Of a stretch of DNA of 64,000 nt, positions 53,138 through 63,355 are shown piece after piece. Source of the DNA: Echinarachnius parma (Eukaryota; Echinodermata; Echinoidea; Clypeasteroida; Echinarachniidae); assembly GCA_037951105.1 (NCBI GenBank), contig JBAMJV010009074.1:1-64000 (forward strand), given 5' to 3'. The notes under the pieces were generated by a model, which was given only the letters and a program-made list of their open reading frames with translations, was not told the DNA's origin and did not search any database. The position numbers and the translations under genes are program-made. Numbering within the stretch: the stretch's first letter is position 1; every line of letters begins with the position of its first letter.

Positions 53138-53444
53138 GGGCCGTATGCAGAAAAGGTAGCAATTGCTTGTGCTAGCCTTTTGCTTGAATCGGTATGCATA
53201 CAAACAAGCAATTGCTTGCAAGCAACAGCTTTTGCTTACAAGCACAACCAATTGTTACTGCTCTTAAAGGTAGTTCAGATTCGTCAAATGAGATGCGCGG
53301 CGCCATCTTGCATACGCGTTGCGCACGGTGCGTAATGCACGTTAGCTCAGTGTCATGCGGTGCGCGCAAACTAACCCAGTTCAAAATGGCGACCCGCTAT
53401 GTATCATCCCCACGCTTGATGCCCTTTAAGCAATTGCTAACCAA
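53138..53444 (+). mobile_element. Element Y left end, copy B
   Basis: GGGCCGTATGCAGAAAAGGT start; interrupted by a TTAA insert at 53268-53425. Copy B of the duplication ends near 53444. Confidence 0.75.
53268..53425. mobile_element. 158-bp TTAA insertion
   Basis: TTAA at 53264-53267 and 53426-53429; the duplicate at 43321-43324 has one TTAA. Only the outer AGG/CCT of the ends match, so it is a worn or unusual element. Confidence 0.8.
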
Positions 53445-53489
53445 ATAGTCAGGTGGCTTAGTGAAATTATCGTTACCGGCCGGACAAAA

Positions 53490-54515
53490 GCGCCATTTTT
53501 GGCACACAGCTTCATTTCAACCTACTAAACAATATTAGAGGGGTAACCCAAGCCAACAAATTGCGTTTAGGGGCGTTGGGGGCGGGGGCGCTGTACCGGA
53601 GCCCCCAATTGATATTTAATGTAAAATCACAGTAATTATTCTTCATTCAATTACATTTGATGATCTAAAATGAAATTTGTAAAGGTTTTGAAGTAATTTG
53701 ATCAAAACCAGTGACTTTATTTATTTTTTTTGGGGGGGGGGGGGAGAGGGGCATTTTTTTTTTTTTTTTTTTGGGGGGGGGGGTTTTTCCCGGTTAGATT
53801 AATTTGTTATGTTAAAGATGTAAAATCATAACAGTAAATGACCCCAGATTAGAAGTAGGTAAGTGGGGTGGATGTTTATGTATGGGAGCGGGGGGGGGGG
53901 GGGGCAAGTCAAGTATAATTTATGGGGAGCACACTATATATTTTTTAAATACACATTTTAAATGATGTTTGTGCACACTTTGCTCTGTACTGTTGTTATA
54001 CATTCCATGTCATTGAATGACAGGGGCCATTTTTGGCACGGGGCTTCCTTAGGACACACTAAATGATATCAGGGTGGAAGCCCTATGCAAATATTGGGAA
54101 TAAGCCTGTGGGGGCCGGGGGGCGTTGAGATGACGCCCCCAAATGTGGTAATCAATGTTCTATTCAAGGTTATTTGATCTGATTGTATTTCACAATGGAA
54201 ACTAAGTTTGATGAACAATGAAATTTGTAAAGGTTTTGAAAATAACTTGATCAAAACCAGTGACTTTTTTTTTTTTTTGGGGGGGGCGGCTTTTTTTATT
54301 TTATTTTTTTGCCCGGTTAGATTACTTTGTAAAATCATAACAGTAAATGCCCCCAGATTAAAAGTAGTGGGGTGAAAAAACTTTATTTTGTGTGTTTTTA
54401 CGAGGGGGGGGGGGGGAGGGGAGTGGCACATCAAGTATCATTTAAGGGGGGCACACTACATATTTATCTTTAAATGATGTATGAGCACACTTTTTTTTCC
54501 TGTTATACAATTATT
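53490..54515. repeat. ~0.5-kb tandem duplication with G and T runs
   Basis: 53490-54010 and 54025-54515 share CATTTTTGGCAC, AAATTTGTAAAGGTTTTGAA, GATCAAAACCAGTGACTTT, poly-T/poly-G and ATCATAACAGTAAATG. No gene; the minus frame at 54069-54434 reads through low complexity. Confidence 0.75.
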
Positions 54516-55013
54516 GGGGGCACACCCCAACCCCTATCCCACTCAGTGACAGCGGCCGGGACCTTCAGCAGGAGATTGGGCGCTGAGGTACCCCAGAAAC
54601 AATGACACCATTAGGGAAAAGTCCTTCAAAATACAGAAATGTTATTTATAGTCTATATACCAGTCAATTAATTGCATGTCCCCAATCAGTCCGACCACTC
54701 TACACTGCCTATGTATAATCCCTAGTATACAACAGCGTCAATAAGTAGGGGTTGGGGTGTATAGGAAGCAATCAGGGGTGCCATGAGGTGCCAAAAATGT
54801 TATCCGTGAAAGGTGGAGGCTACATACCTATACATACAATACATATTGCTAATATGCATGCATACATGTTCATAAATATTGAAAGTTGGTTAGATAATAG
54901 TGCGCTGTACAGTAATTACATTTCCTTCTCGTCACATACTGCCTTAAATAGAACAATCATTTAAACATAATACAAATAAGACTGTCTGATGTTGTATGCT
55001 GGTAACACCCTTT
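54516..55013. other. No gene recognised
   Basis: AT-rich with no motif. The frame at 54752-54964 is unremarkable. Confidence 0.4.
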
Positions 55014-55330
55014 TCAACAGTCTGATTGAAAATATTGTCTTATCCACCAATGCATGATATTGTTCATCTTTGAAGAGGTACCTCTATTTTGCACAATTGC
55101 ACTTGAAAAGTGGTGAACAGTCAATATTTGCTTTTCTACATCTGCAGGTGGAACAGTCTCCTCTACAGGAGCATTTGTGAAGCTCTTGGCAGGCTTTTTT
55201 GAGACCTCTGGAATTGAAATTATACTTGACGTGCCCCCCCCCCCCCCCCGCTCCCATGCATAAACATCCACCCCACTACTTCTAATCTGGGGTCATTTAC
55301 TATTATGATTTTACATCTTTAACATACATA
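55014..55330 (-). pseudogene. Duplicated Cys-rich tail of the EADTR/CDTTSAF gene
   Basis: 55060-55205 repeats 55360-55515 (the gene's Cys-rich 3' part). Between the copies, 55206-55310 is a reverse-complement copy of 53820-53925, including its G run. The copy is fragmentary. Confidence 0.65.
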
Positions 55331-55351
55331 TCCACCAATGCATAATATTGT

Positions 55352-56880
55352 TCATCTTTGAAGAGTTATTAAGTGACGGTACCTCAATTTTGCACAATTG
55401 CACTTGCAAAGTGGTGAACAGTCAAGATTTGCTTTTCTACATGTGCAGGTGGAACAGTCTCCTGTACAGGAGCATTTGATCAGCTCTTGGCAGGCTTTTG
55501 AGACCTCTGGAATTGTCCCCCATAATGGCACCCATGTCCCTGATTCTTTTGTTAATCCATAGTCCCGTGGAGATGATATATGCTGCTCAGACTCGCTGCT
55601 TGATGTCCAGATTCCTGCTTGAAACACCACACGTTCGATGTGCTGGAGCAGTGCATTCTGCATAGGTGGCAGTTTTTAATCGTCCGATTTTCTTGACAGG
55701 AGAGACGTCTCCTTGCCTCATTGAATGAGCTTAGTGGACTTGAGTTGTCGTATATGCCAACGGTCAGTTGTTCAAGCGCCTGGAATGACTCAGAGTCAAC
55801 GTTGCCTTCTTGCCTTTGCCATGAAATGCTGATGTCGTGTCGCAACCCGAATAAGAATGTAACACTGGAAGGGCCTGTGACCTTGACTCCCCTAGACTAT
55901 CACAGATGGCATCTCTGATCCGGAGAACATCCGTCGTCTCAGAGCAGCAGGTTTTCCAGGAGTCCAATAGCGCCACCTGCACGTTTCACAATGTTGTTCT
56001 CTTGCTCGTGAGCCTGGTTGACTGGGATCGAAGAAAACTTGTTTGACGTTTTGGAGAGAACCCAACTTAAGTGCTGCTCAAATTCCTTCTCTGATTCCTC
56101 TCTCTGGTGTGGACATGCTTCCACCTGGAATAGTTTGCATGGTCCAATGCGAAGAATAATGGGGTCAGCTCTTCTAGGACCTCCACATACAGTGGAAAGT
56201 TTGTTCTCTCTGTGAGCTCTGATGAAGATGAGAATGAGGGTTTCATATTTCATGATCTGGTCCCAGAACATGAAAGTAGGGCTCTTCCTCAGCATGTCAT
56301 CTCTCCACACTGTGGCTGATTGTTCATCATTGGGGCATGTGCTGAGCATAAATGCCTCCTGCTGCAAATTATGCAAAGTCAAGAGAGAGACTTGATGAGC
56401 ATGCCGGGTTCTAGTAAGGTGAGTCGCTTTCAAGAAAGAGTCTGCTGTGCCAACATATGCTACCTGCGCCTCTGTTAATGCTGTTGTCCAGCCGGAACTC
56501 TCGAGAAGATCACCAAGGGTACACCACAGGGCCATTTCTGTGTGTAAGCTTACCACCTATCATAGCATGCACATTCTCACCATGTGTGTCAGGCCATTTC
56601 CATTGTACAAACAATGACAAACTTTGCAAGAGCACAAAGTGGTTGGTCAAATGCAGTGACTGGGATTTGTCCTGGATTTAGATACTCCACAGCTTCTCTC
56701 TGGACATCCATCGCATGCATTATCATGGCTGGCATGGCAGATATGTCATGGAACAGGGATAGAAGTGTACATCTAGCTGATGGGTCTTTTATTGCAAGTT
56801 GCTTTGAGGCGTCATATGCATCCCATGAGATAGCATCTTCACTATTCAGCTTCTCCGTATCAAGAAGAGGGAGCGCCTGA
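55352..56880 (-). pseudogene. EADTR/CDTTSAF-family gene, decayed
   Basis: Minus strand, 5' end near 56880. Blocks in order: PGQIPVTAFDQPLCALAKF; LHTEMALWCTLGDLLESSGW; SFLKATHLTRTRHAHQVSLL; FIRAHREN; VNQAHEQENNIVKRAGGAIG; ALPVLHSYSGCDTTSAFHGK; and a Cys-rich tail (CSCTGDCSTCTCRKANLDC). These match in order a large protein family abundant in invertebrate genomes, normally over 1000 residues, function unassigned. The blocks fall in different frames and the middle, including EADTR, is missing, so it is a pseudogene. The 38620 copy belongs to the same superfamily but another branch. Confidence 0.7.
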
Positions 56881-57195
56881 TCAATTCACTTGTAATCTAG
56901 GCAGCTCTCAACTGGATATCTGGATAACTGGATAACTGGATTGGCGTAACTCGCCCGCCCCTAAAAATACCGGCGCTAATGCACGCCGACCCTAGAGGTT
57001 TTTCTGATTTTTTTTTTTTTTTAATAATAAAAATAATAAAATAAATAAATAAAAAATAGCAATAGAATTTGCAATTGCGATGTGTTATGCGTGTGTTTTT
57101 GTGTATTTTTGCGAAGAACACAAAAAAGAAAAAAATAATGTTTGGTTGCCCGTTACGCCAATCAAAAAAAAATTTTCAGGGACGAACACCATCTA
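56881..57195. other. No gene; A/T runs
   Basis: TAACTGGATAACTGGAT repeats at 56920-56942 and poly-T/poly-A with TAAATAAATAAA at 57005-57060. Spacer of the tRNA-like unit begins by about 57160. Confidence 0.45.
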
Positions 57196-57272
57196 GGGTT
57201 TTCTATAGCTCAGTCGGTAGAGCACCAGTCTAGCAATCTGGAGGTCTCGGGTTCGAATCCCGTTGGAATCCC
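57196..57272 (+). tRNA. tRNA-like (AGC), second subfamily, unit 1
   Basis: GGGTTTTCTATAGCTCAGTC start; D-arm GCTC/GAGC, anticodon stem CCAGT/TCTGG with loop CTAGCAA (AGC), B box GGTTCGAATCC. The acceptor is odd: GGGTTTTCTA against TGGAATCCC gives a stem longer than 7 bp with a T-T mismatch. TTTT follows closely. The spacer is homologous to the 1-7 kb array (AGTTTCTTTATATGTTTGAA; hairpin ATCGCTTCGGTGAT at 57354). Confidence 0.6.
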
Positions 57273-57482
57273 ATTTTCTTTGACTTCTTTTAATCACAAT
57301 ATATTTCTGGTCAGTTTCTTTATATGTTTGAATTAATTATTACAAAAAGCTGTATCGCTTCGGTGATCCCTCGCATATATCCCTAAGTTGATTTGTTTCC
57401 TTCGGGTTTATGTCAGGTTCATAATAGCTTCTGACCATTCAGGCAATGAGAATTAAGGGGTTTCAGGGACGAACACCGTCTA

Positions 57483-57559
57483 GGGTTTTCTATAGCTCAG
57501 TCGGTAGAGCACCAGTCTAGCAATCTGGAGGTCTCGGGTTCGAATCCCGTTGGAATCCC
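57483..57559 (+). tRNA. tRNA-like (AGC), second subfamily, unit 2
   Basis: Identical in its tRNA part to the copy 287 bp upstream. Its downstream spacer is cut off by Y interior near 57590. Confidence 0.6.
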
Positions 57560-57589
57560 ATTTTCTTTGCCTTCTTTTAATCATAAATA

Positions 57590-57905
57590 ATTAAACTGAC
57601 GGTTCCTACTGTATTCACTAACTACTTACATGATTATTATTTTATTGTGATCTGGTGTCTGTCTGTTTTATATAATTTTTCTGTTTCTTTTATACCAATT
57701 TCATATTTAAAATTATTTTGCGGGGGGGGAAATGCTACCAGGTTAGAAATAGCTAGAGCGAGCTATGAAAACGGAATCGAATTAAGATCCTGATCACCTG
57801 AATGCAAATATCCTTCCTCACAATCAGACGCAATGTTTTCGCTCGTCACTTCTATCACATTAAATTAAGAAAACAACCAGCGTCTATCTTGTGTCATTAC
57901 ATAAA
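57590..57905 (+). mobile_element. Element Y interior fragment
   Basis: Matches 60430-60715 and 41150-41400 (GCGAGCTATGAAAACGGAAT, TTCGCTCGTCACTTCTATC). The left end of this Y copy is missing; the interior resumes at 59096 after LINE insertions. Confidence 0.65.
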
Positions 57906-58084
57906 CATGTATTTGTTTTAATTTTTGTTTAATATAAAAAGCAAATGGGAACAATAGCCCACCAGAGTTTGAAAGGAGCTCCAGAGGAACAATCAATGGT
58001 TCACTGCAACTCAAATACCAAAGAAAAGATTATCTAATTTTAAAAAAAAGGAACACATTTTGGGGTGAACAGGACCCCTAACAA

Positions 58085-58835
58085 AATATTAATTAGAAAT
58101 TAGAAATTAGAAAGGAGGTAAACATGCACGCGGCTTTTGAAGGCTTGGAGACCAGTAATTGAGATATTTCCAACATCTGAGTCAGGGAGACTTTTCCAGA
58201 TCCGAAATGCCGAGTGAATAAAGCTTCTGTCCAGGGATGAGGTTTTGGCATCTGGGAGTGCAAGTGCATGGTCCGGCATGGATGCACTAAGCCGGGTCAT
58301 TCGCCGTCTTTCCAAGGAGGAAGGAAGCATGTCTCCCAAGTTATTTTAGGCAGTGTTGAGAGTGCATTTTGTACAGCACTGACACTGCAGCTACCTGGCG
58401 TCTATGTGCTAAGTTGGGGATTGAGATTGGGTGCGAGCAGTGGACTCATCAACTCCTATGATCTTAAGTGCCTTCTTTTGGATGTTGTCAAGCAAGCTAA
58501 GAGTTGATGGGGAAGCATTTGTCCAGCAGATGGATGCATATTCCATGACGCTATACGAACCTGTGCTTTGTAGACTGTGGCTCTTCCTTTACAGTCGAGT
58601 TTGTTTAACACTTTTCTCAGAGCACCAAGCTTCTGTCCTGCTCTGGCGGTAATATCTAAGATGTGTTTAGACCAAGTTAGTTAGTTCTAAAGGAGATCGT
58701 TTTCTTGAGAGTGTATTGAATTTACATTTTGATGGTTCAAATGTAACCTTCAATGTGTCTGCCCATGATTTCATCCTGGTCAGGTCTCGGTTAAGGCTGG
58801 CTGCAACAGTTAGTTTTGTGTGTTTTTAAATGTGT
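58085..58835 (-). mobile_element. LINE reverse transcriptase C-terminal part, decayed
   Basis: Minus-strand blocks KVTFEPSKCKF, ITARAGQKLGALRKVLNKL, KGRATVYKAQV, LSLLDNIQKKALKIIGVDES and FIHSAFRIWKSLPDSDV are the thumb and C-terminal region of a non-LTR retrotransposon. At least two frame changes. The 3' end at 58088-58113 has ATTAGAA-type short repeats (as read on the plus strand), typical of CR1-like tails. Confidence 0.7.
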
Positions 58836-59095
58836 TTAAATACATTTTTCTCTTACTTTAATTAATGTGTTTTTTTAATTGTCAATATGCCACAGTTTAT
58901 AATGGTATTAAAAATGCAATCAAGGGATCATTTTTACAAGCCTATATGTGTGTTTTATGATTCCCATCTTTTCTTTTGTGTATTTATTTAATTGTGACCA
59001 ATCATGCATTTGATGTTCTTGCATATATCATATATTTTATATTTGTCATTTTTACAAGTGGAAATAAATTGAAATTGAAATTGAAATAACTTGCT
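58836..59095 (+). mobile_element. LINE 3' UTR fragment
   Basis: AT-rich stretch ending GGAAATAAATTGAAATTGAA with three tail repeats. No coding part. It sits back to back with the minus-strand LINE, both inside Y. Confidence 0.5.
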
Positions 59096-59672
59096 ATAGT
59101 GTTGTATTAAACTATATGCATAATTGTCCTTTTGTCAGTGCATGCATGTGCCACTTTTATTCTTCATTCAAAATGTGAACATTATAATTTGACCTTCAGG
59201 AAATATTTGCGTTTCAAAAAATACTGTTGCCAGGGCCCCGTTGCAGAAAGAGATACAATCGATTGAAAGTTGCAATTAATCCGAAGTCAGATCACGTGTT
59301 CTAGATGCGTAAATCTGAGTGGTTGAAACGCGTTAATTTTCTGACTTACGGTCAATCGTAACTTACAATCGATTGTATCTCTTTCTTTAACGGGACCCTG
59401 GTCGGGCACGACCAGGGCAAGCTATGCAAGGGACTGCACGATGTTTCCATCCCTTTTGTTGTCCTGTAGTGCGATGTTCGCACAACCGTAACGCTGCTTT
59501 GATACACGTAAGCAATTGCTTAGGCAGTGTAAGCAAAAGGTTTCAGCACAAGCAAAAGTTTATGCATACGAATTTAATCAATTGCTTGAACTTGATATTT
59601 TGCTTGACAAGCTCTTGATTGTGCTATGTAGCAATTGCTTATAAGCAATTGCTATTTTTATGCATACGGCCC
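59096..59672 (-). mobile_element. Element Y right part with intact tip
   Basis: TGTTGTATTAAACTATATGC to the tip ATGCATACGGCCC at 59672. Interrupted by MITE G (59234-59398); the flanks TGTTGCCAG and GTCGGGCACGACC are contiguous at 41977. Confidence 0.7.
59234..59398. mobile_element. MITE family G, complete
   Basis: Ends GGCCCCGTTGCAGAAAGAGA and TCTCTTTCTTTAACGGGACC with ACAATCGATTG inside each; same family as 30083. Confidence 0.8.
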
Positions 59673-59756
59673 ACTATCTCAATCGTTCAGCTAAACATTT
59701 GTGATAATATACTAGCATTCTAATGGAGCTGAATTATTATGGGGGAGGAATATCCA

Positions 59757-59804
59757 TTTACGCAATTGCTTATAAACAATTGCTACTTGTTATGCATACG
59801 GCCC
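59757..59804 (-). mobile_element. Short Y end fragment
   Basis: CAATTGCTTATAAACAATTG to ATGCATACGGCCC; a 48-bp solo tip between two larger Y pieces. Confidence 0.6.
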
Positions 59805-59843
59805 ATTGTAAGTCACTAATTCCAGACTTGTTGAAGAGTCATT

Positions 59844-60793
59844 GGGCCGTATGCATAAAAAGTAGCAATTGCTTGTGCTAGCCTTTTGCTTGAATCGGTA
59901 TGCATAAAAACAAGCAATTGCTTGCAAGCAAAAGCGTTTGCGTACAAGCACAAGCAATTGCTTACTGCTCGTAGCAATTGCTTACCAAACAAGAAATTGC
60001 TTAAAACCGTATGCATAAAACGAACATTTTACTTGTCTTGATAAGCAATTGCTTGCGTTTTTTCAAGCACCTCCAGACCAGCTTAAGCTCTGCTTACTCA
60101 GGACATTCGCGTATTAGAATCAGTTTTCATACCGCTTCGGGATGATTTAGAGATCCTGAGTCCACAGCTTATGTTGTAATTTCATATTTAGTCAAATGGC
60201 TGTTATTTTAGACATTTATATCCATGTAGGCAATCTTGCAAGTCCTTGATATGCTTTTTGTCCATCGATCTGCACTAGCTGGTATTCTTAACCAACACAG
60301 GAAACTCCTTGATGCTATTTGCTGTTTTTCTCCTATGTTCACAATAAGAATATTGTCATGCTTTCTAATATTTTACAAAATTTGTGTTTATCTAGCAGAG
60401 TTATATAATTCAACTGACATTTCCAACTGTATTCAAACTACTAACATGATTATCATTTTATTGTGATTGGTTGTCTGTCTATTTTTATTATAAATTATAA
60501 TTTCGCTGTTTTTTTTTAAAACCAATTTCATATTTGGAATTATTTTGCGGGAAAATAAATGCTACCATGTTAGAAACTGCAACAGCGAGCTATGAACACG
60601 GAATCGAATTAAGATCCTGATCACTAGAATGCAAATATCCTTCCCTCACAATCTGACGCCATTTTTTCGCTCGTCACTTCTGTCACATGAAATTAAAACA
60701 CAACTAGCGTCTAACGTGCTGGAGTGTTGTATTAAACTATATGAATTGTCCTTTTGCCATTTTATTCTTCATTCAAATTGTGTACATTATAAT
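59844..60793 (+). mobile_element. Element Y, left end and interior without X
   Basis: GGGCCGTATGCATAAAAAGT, palindromic AAGCAATTGCTT words to about 60090, then interior without element X (about 60225 corresponds to the X insertion point). Shows what Y looked like before X arrived. Confidence 0.75.
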
Positions 60794-61065
60794 GGGCCGT
60801 ATGCATAAAAAGGTAGCAATTGCTTATAAGCAATTGCTTAAAGCACAAGCAAGAGCTTGTCAAGCAAATGATCAAGTTCAAGCAATTGCTTGAATTCATA
60901 TGCAAAAGCTTTTGCTTGTGCTGAAACCTTTTGCTTGCACTGCCTAAGCAATTGCTTACGTGTTGGACAAAGGATCGTTACGGTTGTGCGAACATCGCAC
61001 TTCAGGACAACAACGCTTCGTGCCCGACCTGGCAGCAGTATTTGTTCTTACGCAAATAGGGGAGA
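60794..61065 (+). mobile_element. Y right end, inverted
   Basis: Reads as the reverse complement of the normal right end: starts at the tip GGGCCGTATGCATAAAAAGG and runs inward to GTGCCCGACCTGGCAGCAGT. It is therefore flipped relative to 59400-59672 and 41981-42181. Confidence 0.7.
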
Positions 61066-61470
61066 AACAGCACAGAGCATCAGGGGAGTTTCTGTGCAGA
61101 TCGACGGACAAAAATTGCCGTAAAAAGTGTAAAATAACAGGAGTTTGATTAAATATGAAATCACAACATAACCTCTGGAACTACAGCCTATGTACAGATA
61201 TGTTAGCAGTACCATAGCTAATTACACAATCCGTTGAATCTATTGACTTGTTTTGACAGTCTTTTGTATTTGAAGCACTCAAGCCAACTCACCTAACTTG
61301 GACACAAGATTTGTTTCTTGTAAATAGTGCATCTACTTTGCTAAAATAGCTAAAACTTGTATTGCTAAGTGGTTGTGGGAGGATATTGGTGATGTGATTG
61401 ATAGAAACCACTACGGAAATCGCCGTGGCCTTTCAACTTGCCATTGCAGATTTAAAAAGATCAACCATAG
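61066..61470. other. No gene recognised
   Basis: AT-rich, no motif. It may include a worn 5' part of the LINE that follows. Confidence 0.4.
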
Positions 61471-62745
61471 TTTGTTTTTCTACAGCGTTTGACCGGATCG
61501 ATCATAATATTTTAATTTGTAAACTTGTTGAATTGGCTGTACGACAATGTGTTATTCGTTAAAAGTATATTTTTTAGAATGCCGCTAACAAGCAGTAAGG
61601 TATAAGGGTCATTATATTATTTCAGATGTAAATATTGTAGGAGTTCCTCAAGGTACCAAGATGGGGCCTATTTTAAATATTGTAGGAGTTCCTCAAGGTA
61701 CCAAGATGGGGCCTATTTTAATTTTAATAATGGTCAATAACGTATGTTCAGATTGTTTACTCCCTTTTTATAAGTATGCAGATGATTTAACTATAGTAGA
61801 AAGTCGGACTTGTACTCAAATATCATAATTGCAATCGGAATTATTGTCATTATAAAATTGGTCTTTACTCATTATGAAACCCAACCCAACTAAATGCATT
61901 TTCATGACGGTCTCTTTTATGAGAAATCAAACTCGCCAATTGCTGTATATTGATGGGACACTTTAAAATGAAGAAAATGTAATTAAAATTCTTGGAGATA
62001 ATATTCAATGTGATTCAAAATAGGATACTCAAGTAAAGGAAATGATAAAGAAGTGTAATAGAAAGTTATATATGTTACTTACCTTAAAACGTGTTAATAT
62101 ACCCATTAGTGATCTCGTTATTGTTTATACTTGATACATACGACTAATATTAGAGTATTGTGCACCACTTTGTCATTCCAACCTAACACAGTAAACACAA
62201 AGATGACATTGAACGAATACAAAAACGGGCATGTAGAATTATTTTGGGACTTAATTATGAATCATATAATCATGCTTTAGAATTGTGCAATGTAAGAATG
62301 TAGGAATAAACTTTGTTTTTATTTTGCCATTAACTTAGTAAAGCATGAATTTTGTTTTTTATAGCTTCCAAGTCAAAACATTTTTATTTTTGATTTACGA
62401 AATGTTCAGAAATATACCCAATTTATTTGTAAGACCAACTGATTTAAGAATAGCTCTATTCCATATTTTGGTCGCACCTTAAATGATTATTATTCATAAA
62501 AAATAACTCGCATGCATCTCGTATATCTGTTTTGATGCATAATGATGCTGCCTACTATACTTATAAATGTATTTAGTAGATTTGTATTTATTCTTTGACT
62601 TGTAATTTTTATTTGATGTTTATCTCTGCATTGCTGTATTTTAACCATTATGATGCATTTTACCTTGTAAATGACCCTGTAATTAAGCTTCGGCTGCAAG
62701 AACGTCATGTCGAATAAACCCTTATTGAATTGAATGAAATGGTCT
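61471..62745 (+). mobile_element. Decayed LINE with YADD
   Basis: Plus-strand blocks STAFDRIDHNIL, VPQGTKMGPILI, YKYADDLTIVES (YADD at 61775-61786), KPNPTKCIFMTVS and NRKLYMLLTLKRV are reverse transcriptase palm and thumb. Many stops and frame changes. A 45-bp direct duplication (61631-61675 and 61676-61720) repeats the GVPQGTKMGP segment. The 3' end AATAAACCCTTATTGAATTG at 62713 is a CR1/L2-like tail. 5' truncated. Confidence 0.75.
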
Positions 62746-62936
62746 AGCTGACTGGACCATTTACTGTAGTAGATACGTTGCCCACATGCATTTCTTGATC
62801 GATCTTGGTCAGCACTATAATTACAATTGACGGTTCTGTACAGCCCGGATATCATAATGTGTTCACGTGTCTAGTTCTAGTAATAGGAGAATGCACATGT
62901 ATGACTATTTAGGCATTTACATTTGTGACCTTACAC
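62746..62936. other. No gene; short inverted repeat
   Basis: AAATGGTC (62738) and GACCATTT (62755) form a small inverted pair similar to the hairpin at 21172-21195. Confidence 0.4.
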
Positions 62937-63355
62937 CACAAAACGACCGTTATGTCGCTGTGGTAGTTTCTCTTTTATTAGCTAAAATAGTCCAATTTTG
63001 TTCAAAATATGAGATTTAGGATTTTGGTATTTCCTGAATAAGCATATTTTAATCTAGCTTCTGTAACATTTTGAGCGTCAGAAATCATGTTCAAATATTA
63101 TTTTTTCATCTAATAAATGTGATCTTATTACAGCGCTGTAATGGAAACTGATCTTTTAAATGGCCCGTTTCTCCCTTATTTTAAAAATACTTCAGCCATA
63201 TTCCAAATCTGTGGTGGTCATTTTGAGAGGGTTTGCTTAGTCCAAATATGACGAATGATATACCATTGTAAAGGTAATTACTTCTATTTTAATGTTTTAT
63301 GAAAAGCATCACAATCAGTTTTTCCGACGTATTGGTCGTTTTGTGGTGTAAGGTC
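62937..63355. mobile_element. MITE with 22-bp perfect inverted ends
   Basis: GACCTTACACCACAAAACG... at the left and its exact reverse complement at the right, 419 bp apart outer to outer. AT-rich, no coding capacity. The target duplication is unclear, so no superfamily is assigned. Confidence 0.85.

Larger units (their letters stand above)
43453..53444. repeat. Tandem duplication, copy B of 36969-43452
   Basis: Starts in mid-LINE with GGACCATATTCTATAT (also at 36969) and repeats the LINE 3' part, EADTR remnant, X right arm, Y interior, THAP exon and Y left end. The unit is about 6.5 kb; copy B is longer because of a 3.48-kb and a 158-bp insertion. By eye about 8 differences in ~980 bp of LINE. 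Confidence 0.9.
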
